A stretch of 64,000 bases of DNA from Vandiemenella viatica (GCA_031002005.1 JARYHS010009186.1:188506437-188570436); one strand, 5' to 3'; positions 24,555 to 35,454 are shown, counted from the first letter of the stretch. Notes: a model not told the origin generated them from the letters alone. A program made the numbers and translations.

Positions 24555-24790
24555 TTTTACTTATGGCTTTACGCCTCGTCGAAGTCGAGGTCATTAGAGG
24601 CGGGATGTGAAACAAGGAACGGGGAGGTATTCGGCCATCGCCTTTTTGAAGGAAGCACGCCGGCATTCGCATGGAATGATTTAGATAAACCATTAAAAAC
24701 CCAAATCTGTAAGCCTGGACGGGGATTCGAACCCGCGTCCTCCCGAATACGAGGTCAGAGAGTTAACCGCTCACCCACCACGCTCGGTCT
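24555..24790 (-). repeat. SINE family A, full-length copy
   Basis: Complete from GGCTTTACGCCTCGTCGAAG to head CGCTCACCCACCACGCTCGG. Boxes on the minus strand: GGTGGGTGAGCGGTTAACTC and GGGTTCGAATCCCCG. The inner end of the right arm of the large inverted repeat falls inside this copy, near 24712. Confidence 0.85.
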
Positions 24791-25144
24791 GAGCCGTAAG
24801 AATATGCACAAAACTTTGTCCAAAACACTAGCCGTCACAAACGTCTTTCGCCGAACTTATCGCAGTTAGTAGGTCTTGGTCACTAGGAAACACCTCTGCA
24901 TCCGTTGTGGGGGGCATTTCTTAGTACAGGATGATCCTAGTGGAAACGGTATATTCCACCTCCCTCGCAGTTCTGGCCTAGAAATCTTAGCGAATTTTTA
25001 CTTCATCTGTACATTGTTACATGTAATACCTCTATAAATTGGTAATTTTCACGATAAGTAGAATGCAATTTTATCCGAGATAAATATGAAAATCCCATTT
25101 AGGAGATACTAACGTAGCGTTATTATATTGTATGACGAGAATAA

Positions 25145-25330
25145 ACCATTCTGTACGAAGGTGAGTGGTAACGCTCTGACCACGCATTCAGGAGGGTGCT
25201 GGTTGGAATCCCCATCTGAGCATCCATATTCTGGTTTTCCATGGTTTCCCCAAATTACTCCAGGTGATCGTTCCCTGCACTAATCCTTTCCCGCCTCTAA
25301 TGATGTCGATGTCGACGAGGTATAAAGCCA
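25145..25330 (+). repeat. SINE family A copy (inverted partner of 20031-20215)
   Basis: Same variant as the left-arm copy: GAATCCCCATCTGAGCATCC in the head and GATGTCGATGTCGACGAGG in the tail, now in sense orientation. Confidence 0.75.
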
Positions 25331-25332
25331 TA

Positions 25333-25575
25333 CTGGTACGCTAATAATTTATCCACTTACGATGGTGATCCCTTAGGTTCGTGGTCTGACACTGATACAC
25401 ATGAGATTCGAATTCGGGAAGATGCGGTTTCGAATCCTTGTCCGGGCACACACATCTGAATTTTCGCCTTGGTTTGTTCAACAGGTCACTGCCGAATTTC
25501 TTCTAGTTACTTGCTCCCCGGCCCTTTCCCACTTCTAACGATTTTGACGTCAACGAGGCGAAGCCAGAAAAAAAG
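25333..25575 (+). repeat. SINE family A relative (inverted partner of 19793-20028)
   Basis: GATTTTGACGTCAACGAGGC tail and TTCTTCTAGTTACTTGCTCC body, in sense orientation. Head degraded as in the left arm. Confidence 0.65.
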
Positions 25576-25989
25576 GCTTTTCCATAGCATTAATTTTTTC
25601 AGTGATATCTATACTAACCTGATTGCTTACATATACGTTACAAACTTAATGCACATTCTTTACCAACCTCCGTATCAAAATTGATCTGTCATACAACGTT
25701 GCAACCAGCAACATTAGACATGTGAAATAAGGTAACTGAGCTCCGTTCCTATCCACAATTGGGTTGATACAGGTTGTACTGGCCTGGAACTTAGGACGAC
25801 GTGGTTTGTCCGGCCAACCAATTTTCGATTTTACAATCGCTTGAGGTGAATGCCGGGAGGGTTCCCACAAAAGACCATAGTCTAATTCTTTCCCGTTCAA
25901 TCCTCTGTCGCCTGTAAAGTTAACGATGAGAGACGACTAAAGAGGCATAACACCACATACGATGAAACTTGGGTTAGGGAGAACAGTTG

Positions 25990-26405
25990 GTCACCGCAGT
26001 GGTCTAACAAAAGAACAATAGAATGGGCAGCTGGTGCTAGGGTTGGGGGAGGACGGGCGTTCACACAAGTGGCCTGGCAAAAGAGCAATAGAATCGGCAG
26101 CTGGTGCTAGGGTGGTGAAGGCAGGTGTTCAAACAAGTGGCCTGACAATAGAACAAAGGACCGCGAGGGCAGCTGGTGCGACACACCTGGTTTGGTTAGA
26201 GGGAGCAGGTGGTCGCTCAAATGGCTTGACAAAAGCACAATAGTAGGGGGAGGAGAACAATAGAAGAATCGAACAAAGGACCTCGAGGGCAGCTGGCGCG
26301 ACACACCTGGTTTGGTTGGGGTCGCTCAAGTGGCCTAGCAAAAGAACAATAGAACAAAGGACCCCAAGGGCCTGGGGTTGGTGGAAGGCAGGTGTTCAAA
26401 CAAGT
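25990..26405. repeat. Minisatellite, imperfect units of about 70 bases and longer
   Basis: Repeated phrases are AAGTGGCCTGGCAAAAGA, then CAATAGAATCGGCAGCTGG, then GCTAGGGTTGGGGGAGG, then CGGGCGTTCACAC. At least five units are present; some carry an inserted phrase GCGACACACCTGGTTTGG. Unit length varies. The left part of this array lies in the inverted repeat arm. Confidence 0.8.
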
Positions 26406-26406
26406 G

Positions 26407-26630
26407 GACTTGACTGTTTTAGCCAAGACGTTGACAGCATCGAGAAAGACCTGTTAACTAGTGTTGTACGTCTGCAGCCATTGTAGGTTTTTTTATGTTT
26501 TAAAAGTTGCACTATGAAGGAATCCACATTGAATCTAATGGTCGTGTCGCCGTTTACCAATTCAAGATTGCTCCCCAAAACATCTCAGCAAAAGTACAGT
26601 ATATGTGGCATGTCACACAGAAACGTAATC
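26407..26630 (+). repeat. Direct duplication, first copy (about 225 bases)
   Basis: Begins GACTTGACTGTTTTAGCC and ends near ACAGAAACGTAATC. A second copy lies at 26739-26964. One plus-strand frame is open through the second half of both copies (HIESNG, then VAVYQFKIAPQ, then KVQYMWHV) with several conservative differences. Confidence 0.85.
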
Positions 26631-26738
26631 TTATGAAAGATTGGATTTGATTGGTGTAACTGCTGCTCCATATCAACTAAAGCGTTGTATATTGTCTCCG
26701 ACTTGTTTTGAACCAAACAATTCCTATAGAAGTTCGGT

Positions 26739-26964
26739 GACTTGACTGTTTTAGCCAATATGTTGACAGCATCGAGAAAGGCCTTAAAAATAGTGTTGTA
26801 CGTCTGCTGCCATTATAGGTTTTTATTATATTTTTAAACGTTGCACTATGAAGAAATCCACATTGAATCTAATGGTCTTGTCGCCGTGTACCAATTCAAG
26901 ATTGCTCCCCAAACCATCTCATCAAAAGTACAGTACATGTGGCATGTCATACAGAAACGAAATC
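26739..26964 (+). repeat. Direct duplication, second copy
   Basis: Same order of sequence as 26407-26630, separated from it by about 108 bases. The shared open frame again reads HIESNG, VAVYQFKIAPQ, KVQYMWHV and continues KRNPNFCAM before a stop. No family recognised. Confidence 0.85.
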
Positions 26965-27214
26965 CGAACTTTTGTGCTATGTAGTTTCCCTCTGCACCGT
27001 AGTGCATAAATCATTCAAGTAAAGACAAAACTGATTTCGTCACTGAAGTGGAATGCCGTTACTCGGATATCAAACCATCAGCTCACAACAAAACTACAGA
27101 CGAATTCACCGACATTGTAAAAGATGACCAAATATGGGTCATTCCGTACATTTTTATGTATAATATTTTGTATATTTTTATATATAAAAAGGAGTAATGA
27201 TGGAATTATCGGAG

Positions 27215-27867
27215 AGGATTGTCAGTGTTTGTGGGACCTCCCAGTTAGCAGCGCCATTCAGTCCCGCCAGCCCGGCGGCTGCCAGGGACAACGGAGAGGA
27301 GCTACCCCTTCTAACGGGTTTGGTCAAGTGTATGATCCCTTAGCTCCGGGAAAATACCCGGCAGGGTGAATGCTCGTGTCCCCAACCCCAGGTCCCCGAA
27401 CGGGCAACTTGGAGGTCACATTTGGCGGGGAGGGCCGAGTCTAGCCGAGGTCGTATGAGTCTCCAAAAGACAATTTTTGCTCTATGTGAACCGCGAGCAT
27501 CGGGAGGAGGCTTTTCCTGCCGACGCTGGAGGGCACTTGACGCCGTATCTTCAGATTTGGAGAATCGGATCTTCCGAAGTTGGAGATCGCTCCGTCTTGG
27601 CATCGAACCGTATGGTCGATACGAGCGTCCTGTACAGTTAGGTCGCTGTGCACTCATTCAGCACGCTGACCGAAGGACGTGGTGCACTCTCCGCTATAGC
27701 CAAGGGGCTGGTATTCTTTCTACAGTGCAGTGTGGTTCTTTCATTAAGTCATTGGGTACATCCCTGTAACGACCTGTGAATGATTAGTAGTTCTCGCACC
27801 CGGAAATATTGAGCTAGCTGGGACAGACTTTCTTAAAGCCATACTTGGTGGATAATTTAAATTATCC
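27215..27867. other. GC-rich block of unknown identity ending in an 18-bp palindrome
   Basis: High-GC segment (CCCGCCAGCCCGGCGGCTGC near 27264, GGCGGGGAGGGCCGAG near 27424) with open frames on both strands of about 70-115 codons and no recognised domain. It ends with the perfect palindrome GGATAATTTAAATTATCC at 27850-27867, followed by TGGCGCCCGG. Possibilities are the 5' untranslated part of a non-LTR element, part of an LTR element, or a decayed host exon. The sequence does not decide. Confidence 0.35.
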
Positions 27868-27879
27868 TGGCGCCCGGCA

Positions 27880-29055
27880 TTTGAGATCGGATACAGTTAA
27901 TGTCAATACTGTGTTTGATTTATGGTTCCCGATCATTGTGAAGGGAACATCCATTAAAAAACCAAGTGTGAAACTTTATTGCTTGCCAATTAATGTTGGG
28001 AATTTGCTTCAAGATCAATTTCAAATGTGGTGGTGTTTTAATGCTTTGTTTGTTTATTAATATGTTGGCAATTGTAAGAAGAGGCTTTGCTTAGTTCTTT
28101 TTTAATATTTCAATATGTTAATGTTAAAAATAAATAAGCCTCACCTGTACGCCAGTTTGAGTACCCAATAAATTAGCAGCCTAGGTTTTTCTTTGAATTA
28201 TAAAAAGAAGGAAAAATGTTTTCACCCTATCCTCCCATCCAACAAGCACCTATCGCTACAACATTAAAGCTTCAATGAATGGTTGCTGAAGCATATTTAA
28301 CGTGTAGCTATTCAATAATGCAGGTGGAAGCATAGGCTTCTACAAATTCCACTGCACGTTTCTATAGGTTGGAGAGAGCGTTGGTTACGTTCCTTTTGTA
28401 CGATAAAACGATTTTCCACTCTTGTGATCATCGTTTATATCCCACAGCCTTCCAGCTTAACGTATGTTCGCTTATAGACCAATAGCTCATAACATCATCA
28501 CGCAGCATAGTGTAATTTGTTCAGATAAAAAACAATTCGACGGAAGGAACACACTATGTATCGAAACGAACAATCCGCTTACTGTCAGGCTCTGTGAGTT
28601 GTGTATGCCTTGGTCAAGTTGAAACAAACTACCTTTCTGCAGATTGCTCGTCCTTAAAACAGACAGAATATACTGCACGTAGATTTTTCCTAAAGCCGTT
28701 ATCACGATTTCATTACATTAGCCATACTGGTTCTGCGCACTAACGTTCATACCAATTGGATAATTCATTCTGGGTGAGCCATTTTTATGACAATGAGTGT
28801 AATAATGTCCACCTTATGTATCTTGCCAAATTCATTACAAAGACACACGTTGTGAATAACATGCTGTTATACTCAGTAGATTTATTGAACCCGCGTTTTT
28901 TGATTGGTTTACAATTGAAACTTTTAGTATTGATAACATATATTACAGTTATCATTTCTAAATTTACAGTGATATATTATCTACAGTAGGAGATGTTGTT
29001 GTTATATTCCGTGATGCAGTCTACTGTATTTAATTAACATATTAGCTACAACTTA
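27880..29055. other. AT-rich intergenic DNA, no gene seen
   Basis: No protein-like frame, repeat ends or RNA-gene boxes recognised. Confidence 0.5.
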
Positions 29056-29961
29056 TCTTTATATATAAAGATGAATGTATGTTTGTTTGTTTTTTGGTTT
29101 GTTTGTTTGATTGTTCTTTATACAAATCCACAGTTTTCATCCGATCTCGATGAAACGTTGCACACTTATCCTTTGAAACAAGGAGAAAAATCCTTTCTAC
29201 ATTTGGTTGAAAAATTATCTGTATAAATAACACATGTTGTCTCATAACTTCGAAATACAAATATAGACAGACATGTTGGATATGATCGTTTCCGTACCGT
29301 GTTTCCGTATAGTGAGTGGCAGCTAAGAGGTTAAAGTGCTTGCTTACGAACTTCGTGGTCTCCGGTTCAAATTTCCTTGGAGGCAAAGATTTTTAAAAAT
29401 TGTTTTTCATCGTAAGAGTCATGCCTGGGCCGTAGGTTATTCGGATTGAATGTTAAACTGTAGATATTAGAAAGTTAGGGGTGCAATGCGAGGCAAATCG
29501 TAGGTAGTCTTGCAATGTTGTAGGTGTACACTTTTTTACGTTATAATGATCCCTCAGGTATTCTTCGCAGTCAGTGTGTGAGTGTGAACCACAGTAATAT
29601 TATTATAAATACGGAAGTAAGTCTCTGTCTTTTTGTTATGTTTTGACGACTGAGTGGCTATATCGTTGTGATGGAATTTTATAAGGAAATCTGTATGATG
29701 GGCACAGGATATTTTTTCCATTATGATTAACAGTTGTAGTCACGAAATTTTAAGACCTTATCGAATGGTGACAGAAATATGTTTGAAATTGATTCTCTTC
29801 AAGAGACAGGTTCGACGGTACAATGATATAGTGATAGCTTTCCTGTCATATTATTCCTACTCGATATTGTTTGGGACCAATCCTTTGTTAGCAACTTTCT
29901 ATATTTAATTCTGGTAAAAAAAATCTTAATCCGCGCGTACGAAGTCGCGGGTACGGGCTAG
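29056..29961 (+). mobile_element. Helitron-type non-autonomous element, 906 bp
   Basis: Starts with TC (TCTTTATATATAAAGATG) and ends with a GC hairpin (CCGCGCGTACGAAGTCGCGG) followed a few bases later by CTAG. It sits between a host A and T, as Helitrons do (5' TC, 3' hairpin plus CTRR, A^T insertion). Internal landmarks are a (TTTG)n tract, ATCCGATCTCGATGAAAC, and a tRNA-like module at about 29310-29385 with B box CCGGTTCAAATTTCC. No Rep/helicase frame. Same family as 36128-38726. Confidence 0.75.
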
Positions 29962-31051
29962 TTACAGAATATATGTCATTACAAGACTGTGACATTATTA
30001 TTGTTAAATAACTTACTGTGTCTCATTTGCGTATATTGTTAACTAATTACCATCTATCGTCTTTTAATTTCTACTGTTTCCAAAATATTCAAAAAGGTAA
30101 AATTGCTTCTAATAGAGATTGTCCGTTACAGTATCTCTTTCGGACACAAAATCTGAAAATAGTGTGAAGGTTTTACAATACTGAAACACAAGGTGTTACG
30201 CTGAATTTCATACTTCATACTTATACTTTTATGTATGAAAGTATGAAGCATGAAATTCAGTGTAATACCATGTATTTCAGTATTGTGAAATCGTCACACT
30301 ATTTTCAGATTTTGTATCTGAAAGAGATACTGTTACGGTTAATCACTCTAAGAAGCCTTTTTACAATTTTTAGTGTTTTGTGAACAATAGGAACTAAAAG
30401 ACGAAAGATGGTGAAGGAAATAAAACGGCTAATGTTGTTCTGTAAGCATATGACATTGATTTACATATCATCGAAGTAAAATAACGTATCGTGAAATCAA
30501 ACTTATTAGCGTTTGTTATCAAAAACAATTCTACTCGAAAAAAGTAAATGACAAACATATGAGTTGCTTGTTTTGCTGTCTTCATTGCAAGGAATATGGT
30601 AATAAGACACTATATTTACCAGATAACTGGTTTGTAAGCAGTTGATCTGTTACTTCTTCTCCGCATCCATTTATTAAAAGTCGCATGAACAATTTACCGA
30701 CACTTGCTTATAACAAAGCAAGCACAATAGCAATTGACAAAAATACTTTTTCCTAATTTTCACTTTAATGGTTTCCGATTCCCGTTATAGTGTATAAAGT
30801 AAGTAACTATTATATTAATGTAACATTATTAAATCCTGAACCAATCAAGATTCCCAGGTGAATTCTTTACGACGATGTATTCATACATTTAAACAGCAGA
30901 AAAATTCTAAACAGATTAAGAGGATAAATGTTATCTAAACGAATACTTAACACAGGTTACAATACAAAACTACATACATAAATCTATATAGCAGAATTAT
31001 CACCGAGGGCATATCCATTAATGATTTCCAGTTAAAATCAATGACTTAATC
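29962..31051. other. Intergenic DNA downstream of the protease gene
   Basis: Apart from the hairpin at 30123-30338, no gene or element recognised. Confidence 0.5.
30123..30338. repeat. Near-perfect 216-bp hairpin (MITE-like)
   Basis: The two halves are reverse complements with few mismatches. CCGTTACAGTATCTCTTTC at the left pairs with GAAAGAGATACTGTTACGG at the right, and AATCTGAAAATAGTGTGA pairs with TCACACTATTTTCAGATT. The turn is near 30225-30245. No clear target duplication flanks it. Either a palindromic MITE or a locus able to produce long-hairpin RNA. Confidence 0.85.
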
Positions 31052-31057
31052 TTTATT
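31052..31057 (-). promoter_or_regulatory. Polyadenylation signal of protease gene A
   Basis: AATAAA on the minus strand, about 52 bases past the stop codon, a normal distance for an insect 3' untranslated region. Confidence 0.6.
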
Positions 31058-31109
31058 TAATGCAAGACGTTTCCCAAAAAAAAATGTACATTGATTTACA
31101 ATCGTCATA

Positions 31110-34100
31110 TTAGACGCCAGCAGTGACCCTGATATACTCGCGCATGGATTCATCTACTACAGAGGTTAAGACACTAGGGTAGGCTTCACAGACTGAGGCA
31201 GACCAGGAGACAACACCGAACTGAGCGCCGTCGCTGACCAGAGGACCGCCAGAGTCACCGCTGCAGATGACTCCTGCGTTGGTGATATTGTGGTTGCCAG
31301 CGCAGATCATGCGGGAGGTGATAGTGTTGATGCCGTAATACAGCACCTTACATACGTCACGGTCAATAACTGAAGTGCTGATTTGCTGCAAGTTGAGGGA
31401 AAGGTCTCCTCCGGTTTGGTCGTAGCCCCAGCCGGTGATGTTGACGGTGGCACCGCCATCCAACTCCTTAGAAGAGGTAGGCAGTATCACAGCGTTTGTG
31501 GTCGGGCCAAACACTAATTCTGTAGGCAACTGTACGATAAAGAAGTAAAACTGTTATTCATTGTCGAGGATCATAAGGCATGTCACTCACTCACCAAAGT
31601 GAACGAGAGCAGAATTATTTGCAGTTTATATAATTTCAACAGTGCATGATCCAAAATAAAAATAAAAACTATTTTATGTTGTTTATTTTCACTTCCTGCT
31701 ATTATATGCAATAATCATTTGGGCCATTGAATATGGATTTGATTTCAAAATTCAGGGGGCAGAAGCAATAAATAAGAATTGCGTGTGCTGTTAGCAATAA
31801 ACGCTTTTCAGTATCTTACGGAATTATAGGTATGGTGTCCAATTGTATTATTCAGTTGTATTTTGTGTGAACAAATATTAAAATATACAAATATTGGACT
31901 AGAAGTAAACATGATCTTCTCATTGATTATAAGTAGTAGTCATTTGTTAAAAAAAAAGGTAAGAGCCAGAAATTCACATATACAAATCTTCAACAAACAC
32001 CCAACATATCCCATATATGTGGCAGATGATAAAATTAAATTCCTGAAAAAATTAAAAGAATTATTTTGATGTTTATATACTGTATAGAAGAAGCGTATTT
32101 CAACAGTATCTTCAAAGTAATTGTTTCTTGTTATTAATTAGAGATCAGTTTTTGGCGTGTATAACTGTTCTGTTGGGTGATAATATTTCTGTAAGTTTTC
32201 TTCTATTAACATCCGACTGAGTTAGTCTATTACAGTTAAATCTTCGAAAAGTACCATATTCTTTTAAGACATATTCCTTATAAAAGTTGTACCTTACTTT
32301 TTCGCATAGTTTGTCTATGAATGAAGCTTCATTAGCCTTCTTGTCATAGTGTACTGTATTTGGAATCAACCATGTGGTAATCATTTAAAACTAGTCATAT
32401 ACATTTGAAGATGAATACAAAAAATAGTTAGAACCATTGAAGAAAATATTATTAAGTGGAAATGAAGGCAGTCTACTTTGACTGTGGTTTTGAAAATAGG
32501 ATTAGGGAAATAATACTGAGTACCATTGCGAGGTTTAGAAGTCTTTACTCTTTTATACTATAAATTGGTAGTTTAATGAGGATGAGTAAATTGAGAAAAA
32601 TATTCTGTGCTTACAGTCAAGAATACTCATCGGAGTAAATCACAGAAAACTGACCACCTCAGAATCTGGAGGGTAAGGATACTTGTCTCTCGCGACAGCA
32701 CACTCACAGGAGCTTTGAGATGAGCAGTGACAGAAACAGTAGGAGAAATAGGGTAAGCAGTTAGAAAGAAAATTGGAGAGAAAAGAATCCAAGAAAGTTG
32801 GAGAGAGAAGGCTCTAGTGTGTATAGGGAACTTGTCAGGAGGTGATGGTTATATTGGATGAATGACAATGGTGTTTAGAAGCAGAGTACAATTACATAAA
32901 GCATGGAAACAATGATCCAAGCTGTACTAAATGATCTAAATGGATGTTCGAAGTAGAAGTGTCTGGAACAGAGAAGCATGAAATCAATAAACCTTTACTA
33001 AATATCAAACTCAACACGTTCAGTGCTGAGGACGTCTTCGGCCGTGCGCTAGGGAGTATCCCAGTGGGATTGTGTAGAAGGTTGGTGATTCCAGTACCTG
33101 GCCTACGAGCTCGCCCTTTCTCTCAGCCATTCATTAAAGTCTTACCTTTCACCAAGTGAAGACCGGTTTCAAATCGGACAACTGGTGTTTTTTAATAATT
33201 TTTTAAACTTTTTTTGTTTTTGTTTTTAAAGTGCAAAATATTATACTATTGATTAATTTTTCCCATCTACTAGAGGAATTACCGTCTCCAAGCAGGAGGA
33301 GTTTCTTAAACATAATTAATCCAAATGATGGCTTATTATTCTATTGAGCGCAAAACGCTAAAATGGTATAAAAAGCTGGGGATTGATCTGTTTCACCTAT
33401 TTGTGATAAACAGTTACCTGTTAATCATTAAAAAAAAATTAGTCCATCCTAAAATGAACCTGTATGATTTCCGCCTTTCCGTAATAAAATCTCTCGTTCT
33501 TCCTTCCTATAAGCCGCCTTCCCACGTCCCTCTTCTTCCTCTCGATCATGTTCCCCAAGTCCTATTCCTTCCTCCCAATCGTCTTCTCCACAATCACAAC
33601 GTGAGCAAATACATTTCCCAAAACGATACGACAAACGGAAAGACGAGAGCCCCGCAAAAGTAATGTCGACAATGTTCAAAAAATAAACTGTGGAATGATC
33701 CCGCCTATTATTGTCCTGTCTGGCTGAAAAATCCTCCGGAAATGACTTGAAATTTTTCATCCAGGAAATTAAAATTAATTTTATATTTTTTCATTTTATT
33801 TACGTCATATTTTATCAATTTATATTTTCCAAGACTCAACAATTAAATATTTTTTTGTGACGAAACTAAATTTAAATATATATAAATAATTACTATTTAT
33901 GTAATTCTATATGATTCACACTTTTTTGTATTTAATAAACTTAATTTATACGATAATTACCAATTTATTTTTCCTTAAACTCTTATTTACTATATTTAAT
34001 TAGTGTAATTGTATTTTTTTTTTCAATTAAAAGTAGAATAAACAGCATAAAAGTGCAGGAAATTAAAATCATCGGCCGTCTCAGGTAAGATGGTTAATAA

Positions 34101-34760
34101 CGTGACGGGTTTGCATTCAGAGTTAGTCACAGACAGGACTCCTCATATTGCCAGTAGCGTTCAGTGTGTTAAAACCGTTTCAGTAACTGACATCATGTGA
34201 ACGCCAGTTGATGTTACTGGAGAATCTAGTAGAATTTTAAATTATGGAATACGGCTTTCGCCGACACCGCTAAGAATCTGCTGAAAATCATTGTGATTAA
34301 GTATGGCGGAGGGTTGCAAAGGTGTGAAAAAAAATAACATGATCTATCCATTTTTGCACAGTTAAAATAAAAAACAAAAAATTACAACCTTGAGAATTCC
34401 GATGTCATAGTCCATGGTATCGGGGTCGTACAAAGTATGGTAGTAGCCGTAGGAAAGGCTTGTCACGGTTCCACCATCATCGGTTCTCGAGGAACCAGAA
34501 CGGACACTTAGCAAGTTTACGTTATATCCTTCCACGCAATGAGCAGCAGTCAGCACGTCGTCAGTAGTGATGATGGATCCTCCGCAGTTGTGTAGGCCAT
34601 AGTACTGAACCGAGACCTGCCAAGGGTGGTCCTCGATACTAGCGGCGGTACCGCCCACGATTCGACCGTGCCTCACCCTCTTGGCAACTTCGAAGCGAGG
34701 TCGGACATAGCCGGCCAAGCTCGAAGCCACGAGACAGAGCAACACGACGGCTTTCAACAT
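31110..34760 (-). CDS. S1A (chymotrypsin-fold) serine protease zymogen, two exons (gene A)
   Basis: Secreted serine endopeptidase, by family most likely a digestive gut enzyme. Exon 1 is 34760-34389 (124 codons, donor AAG|GTTGTA). Exon 2 is 31529-31110 (acceptor CGTACAG|TTG, 139 codons plus stop). Phase 0, 263 residues, normal for an insect trypsin precursor. Residues 1-17 form a signal peptide (MLKAVVLLCLVASSLAG). A basic pro-segment ends RHGR, so activation would expose IVGG at residue 34. The triad is complete: His74 in TAAHC, Asp119 in DYDIGIL, Ser217 in GDSGGP. Six cysteines fit the invertebrate pattern (59-75, 184-200, 213-238). Two N-glycosylation sequons (N154, N205). Unusual: the S1 pocket base (chymotrypsin position 189) is Val211, not Asp, and positions 216 and 226 are Ser, so tryptic specificity is not expected. 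Related copies B, C and D lie in the 41-56 kb region. The frame, splice sites and poly-A signal all look intact. Confidence 0.93.
31530..34388 (-). other. Intron of protease gene A
   Basis: 2859 bases. AT-rich, with a moderately GC-rich patch at 33000-33160 and a pyrimidine-rich tract at 33476-33600 (plus strand). No exon with protease similarity and no complete transposon recognised inside. Confidence 0.85.
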
Positions 34761-34975
34761 CTCGCGCTACTGATTGCTCAGCTGTCGGGGACCACCTGCT
34801 CGTCACAGCCTGTTTTATTCCCAAAACAATGTTCCCACACCAGCGGATTACTCTTAGATAACATTTTACGGAACTGATCAAAGCTCAAGAACAATTAATT
34901 GACGTCACAGATAGGTGGTTTTACCATCAAAGCTCAAGAACAATTAATTGACGTCAAAGATAGGGGGTTATCTGT
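34761..34975 (-). promoter_or_regulatory. Promoter region of protease gene A with duplicated CRE/GATA module
   Basis: A TATA-like GGAATAAAACAGG lies at about 34810-34822, some 55 bases before the start codon. GATA-type sites lie at 34857-34862 (AGATAA on the plus strand) and 34968-34973 (AGATAA on the minus strand). A 44-bp module occurs twice, 34877-34920 and 34926-34969, each with TGACGTCA (34900-34907, 34949-34956) and AATTAATT, and an AGATAG. TGACGTCA is the CREB/ATF consensus, and GATA factors drive insect midgut genes. The function is inferred from motifs only. Confidence 0.55.
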
Positions 34976-35049
34976 TTCAAAGGAAATTCTATGGGTTTCA
35001 AGTGTGCCTAAAAGTTCATCATCAAAGTTAGGGTTATTCCGAATTAATG

Positions 35050-35240
35050 CCTTGTATCGTCATATACACTAATATTATAAGTATTTTTCTCTGTTCCTTA
35101 CTTTTTTACGACTAAACGGATCTTGATAAAATTTGACAAGGAAATTCTATGTGTCATTAAGAAGTACATTTTGGGATAAATAAAATATTTTGTCATGAAA
35201 TTTTGAAGACTAACTGAACTGTGACAAACAGACGGATAGC
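35050..35240 (+). mobile_element. Helitron-type fragment
   Basis: TACACTAATATTATAAGTAT, then CTTTTTTACGACTAAACGG, then GATCTTGATAAAATTTGACA follows the internal order of the elements at 29056 and 36128 (ATTATAAATACGGAAGTAAG, TTTTGACGACTAAATGG, GATGGAATTTGA). Both ends are missing. Confidence 0.45.
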
Positions 35241-35454
35241 GTGTTTAAGTCTCTGTAATGTTATTTGGTCAGACTTTGTTTCTCTCACATGCAATGAATG
35301 GATAATCTGTTTATAAATTCCATGTACAGACACAGTTTATTATATAAGGCAGAAGGGGTGAAAATATGATGTAACCCCACTCTATTTTGGTGGGAGGCTC
35401 TTCAATTTTGGACCCCCTACTTCTTGAACCGTGTTTGTGGTATCGATGGCACTT

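Larger units (their letters stand above)
24712..26162 (-). repeat. Large inverted repeat, right arm
   Basis: Reverse complement of 19208-20655, separated from it by about 4 kb. The order from the inner end is SINE head, unique block (24790-25140), SINE pair, unique block, SINE fragment, minisatellite units. The match stops inside the minisatellite at 26162, where the left arm meets the gap, so the arms may extend further. Confidence 0.9.

Noticed and set aside
27868..27885. TGGCGCCCGG as a retroviral-type primer-binding site
   Set aside because: No pair of long terminal repeats and no gag/pol frames were found around it.
33449..33760. 103-codon minus-strand frame in the gene A intron
   Set aside because: Glu/Gly-rich stretch produced by a polypyrimidine tract; no family resemblance.
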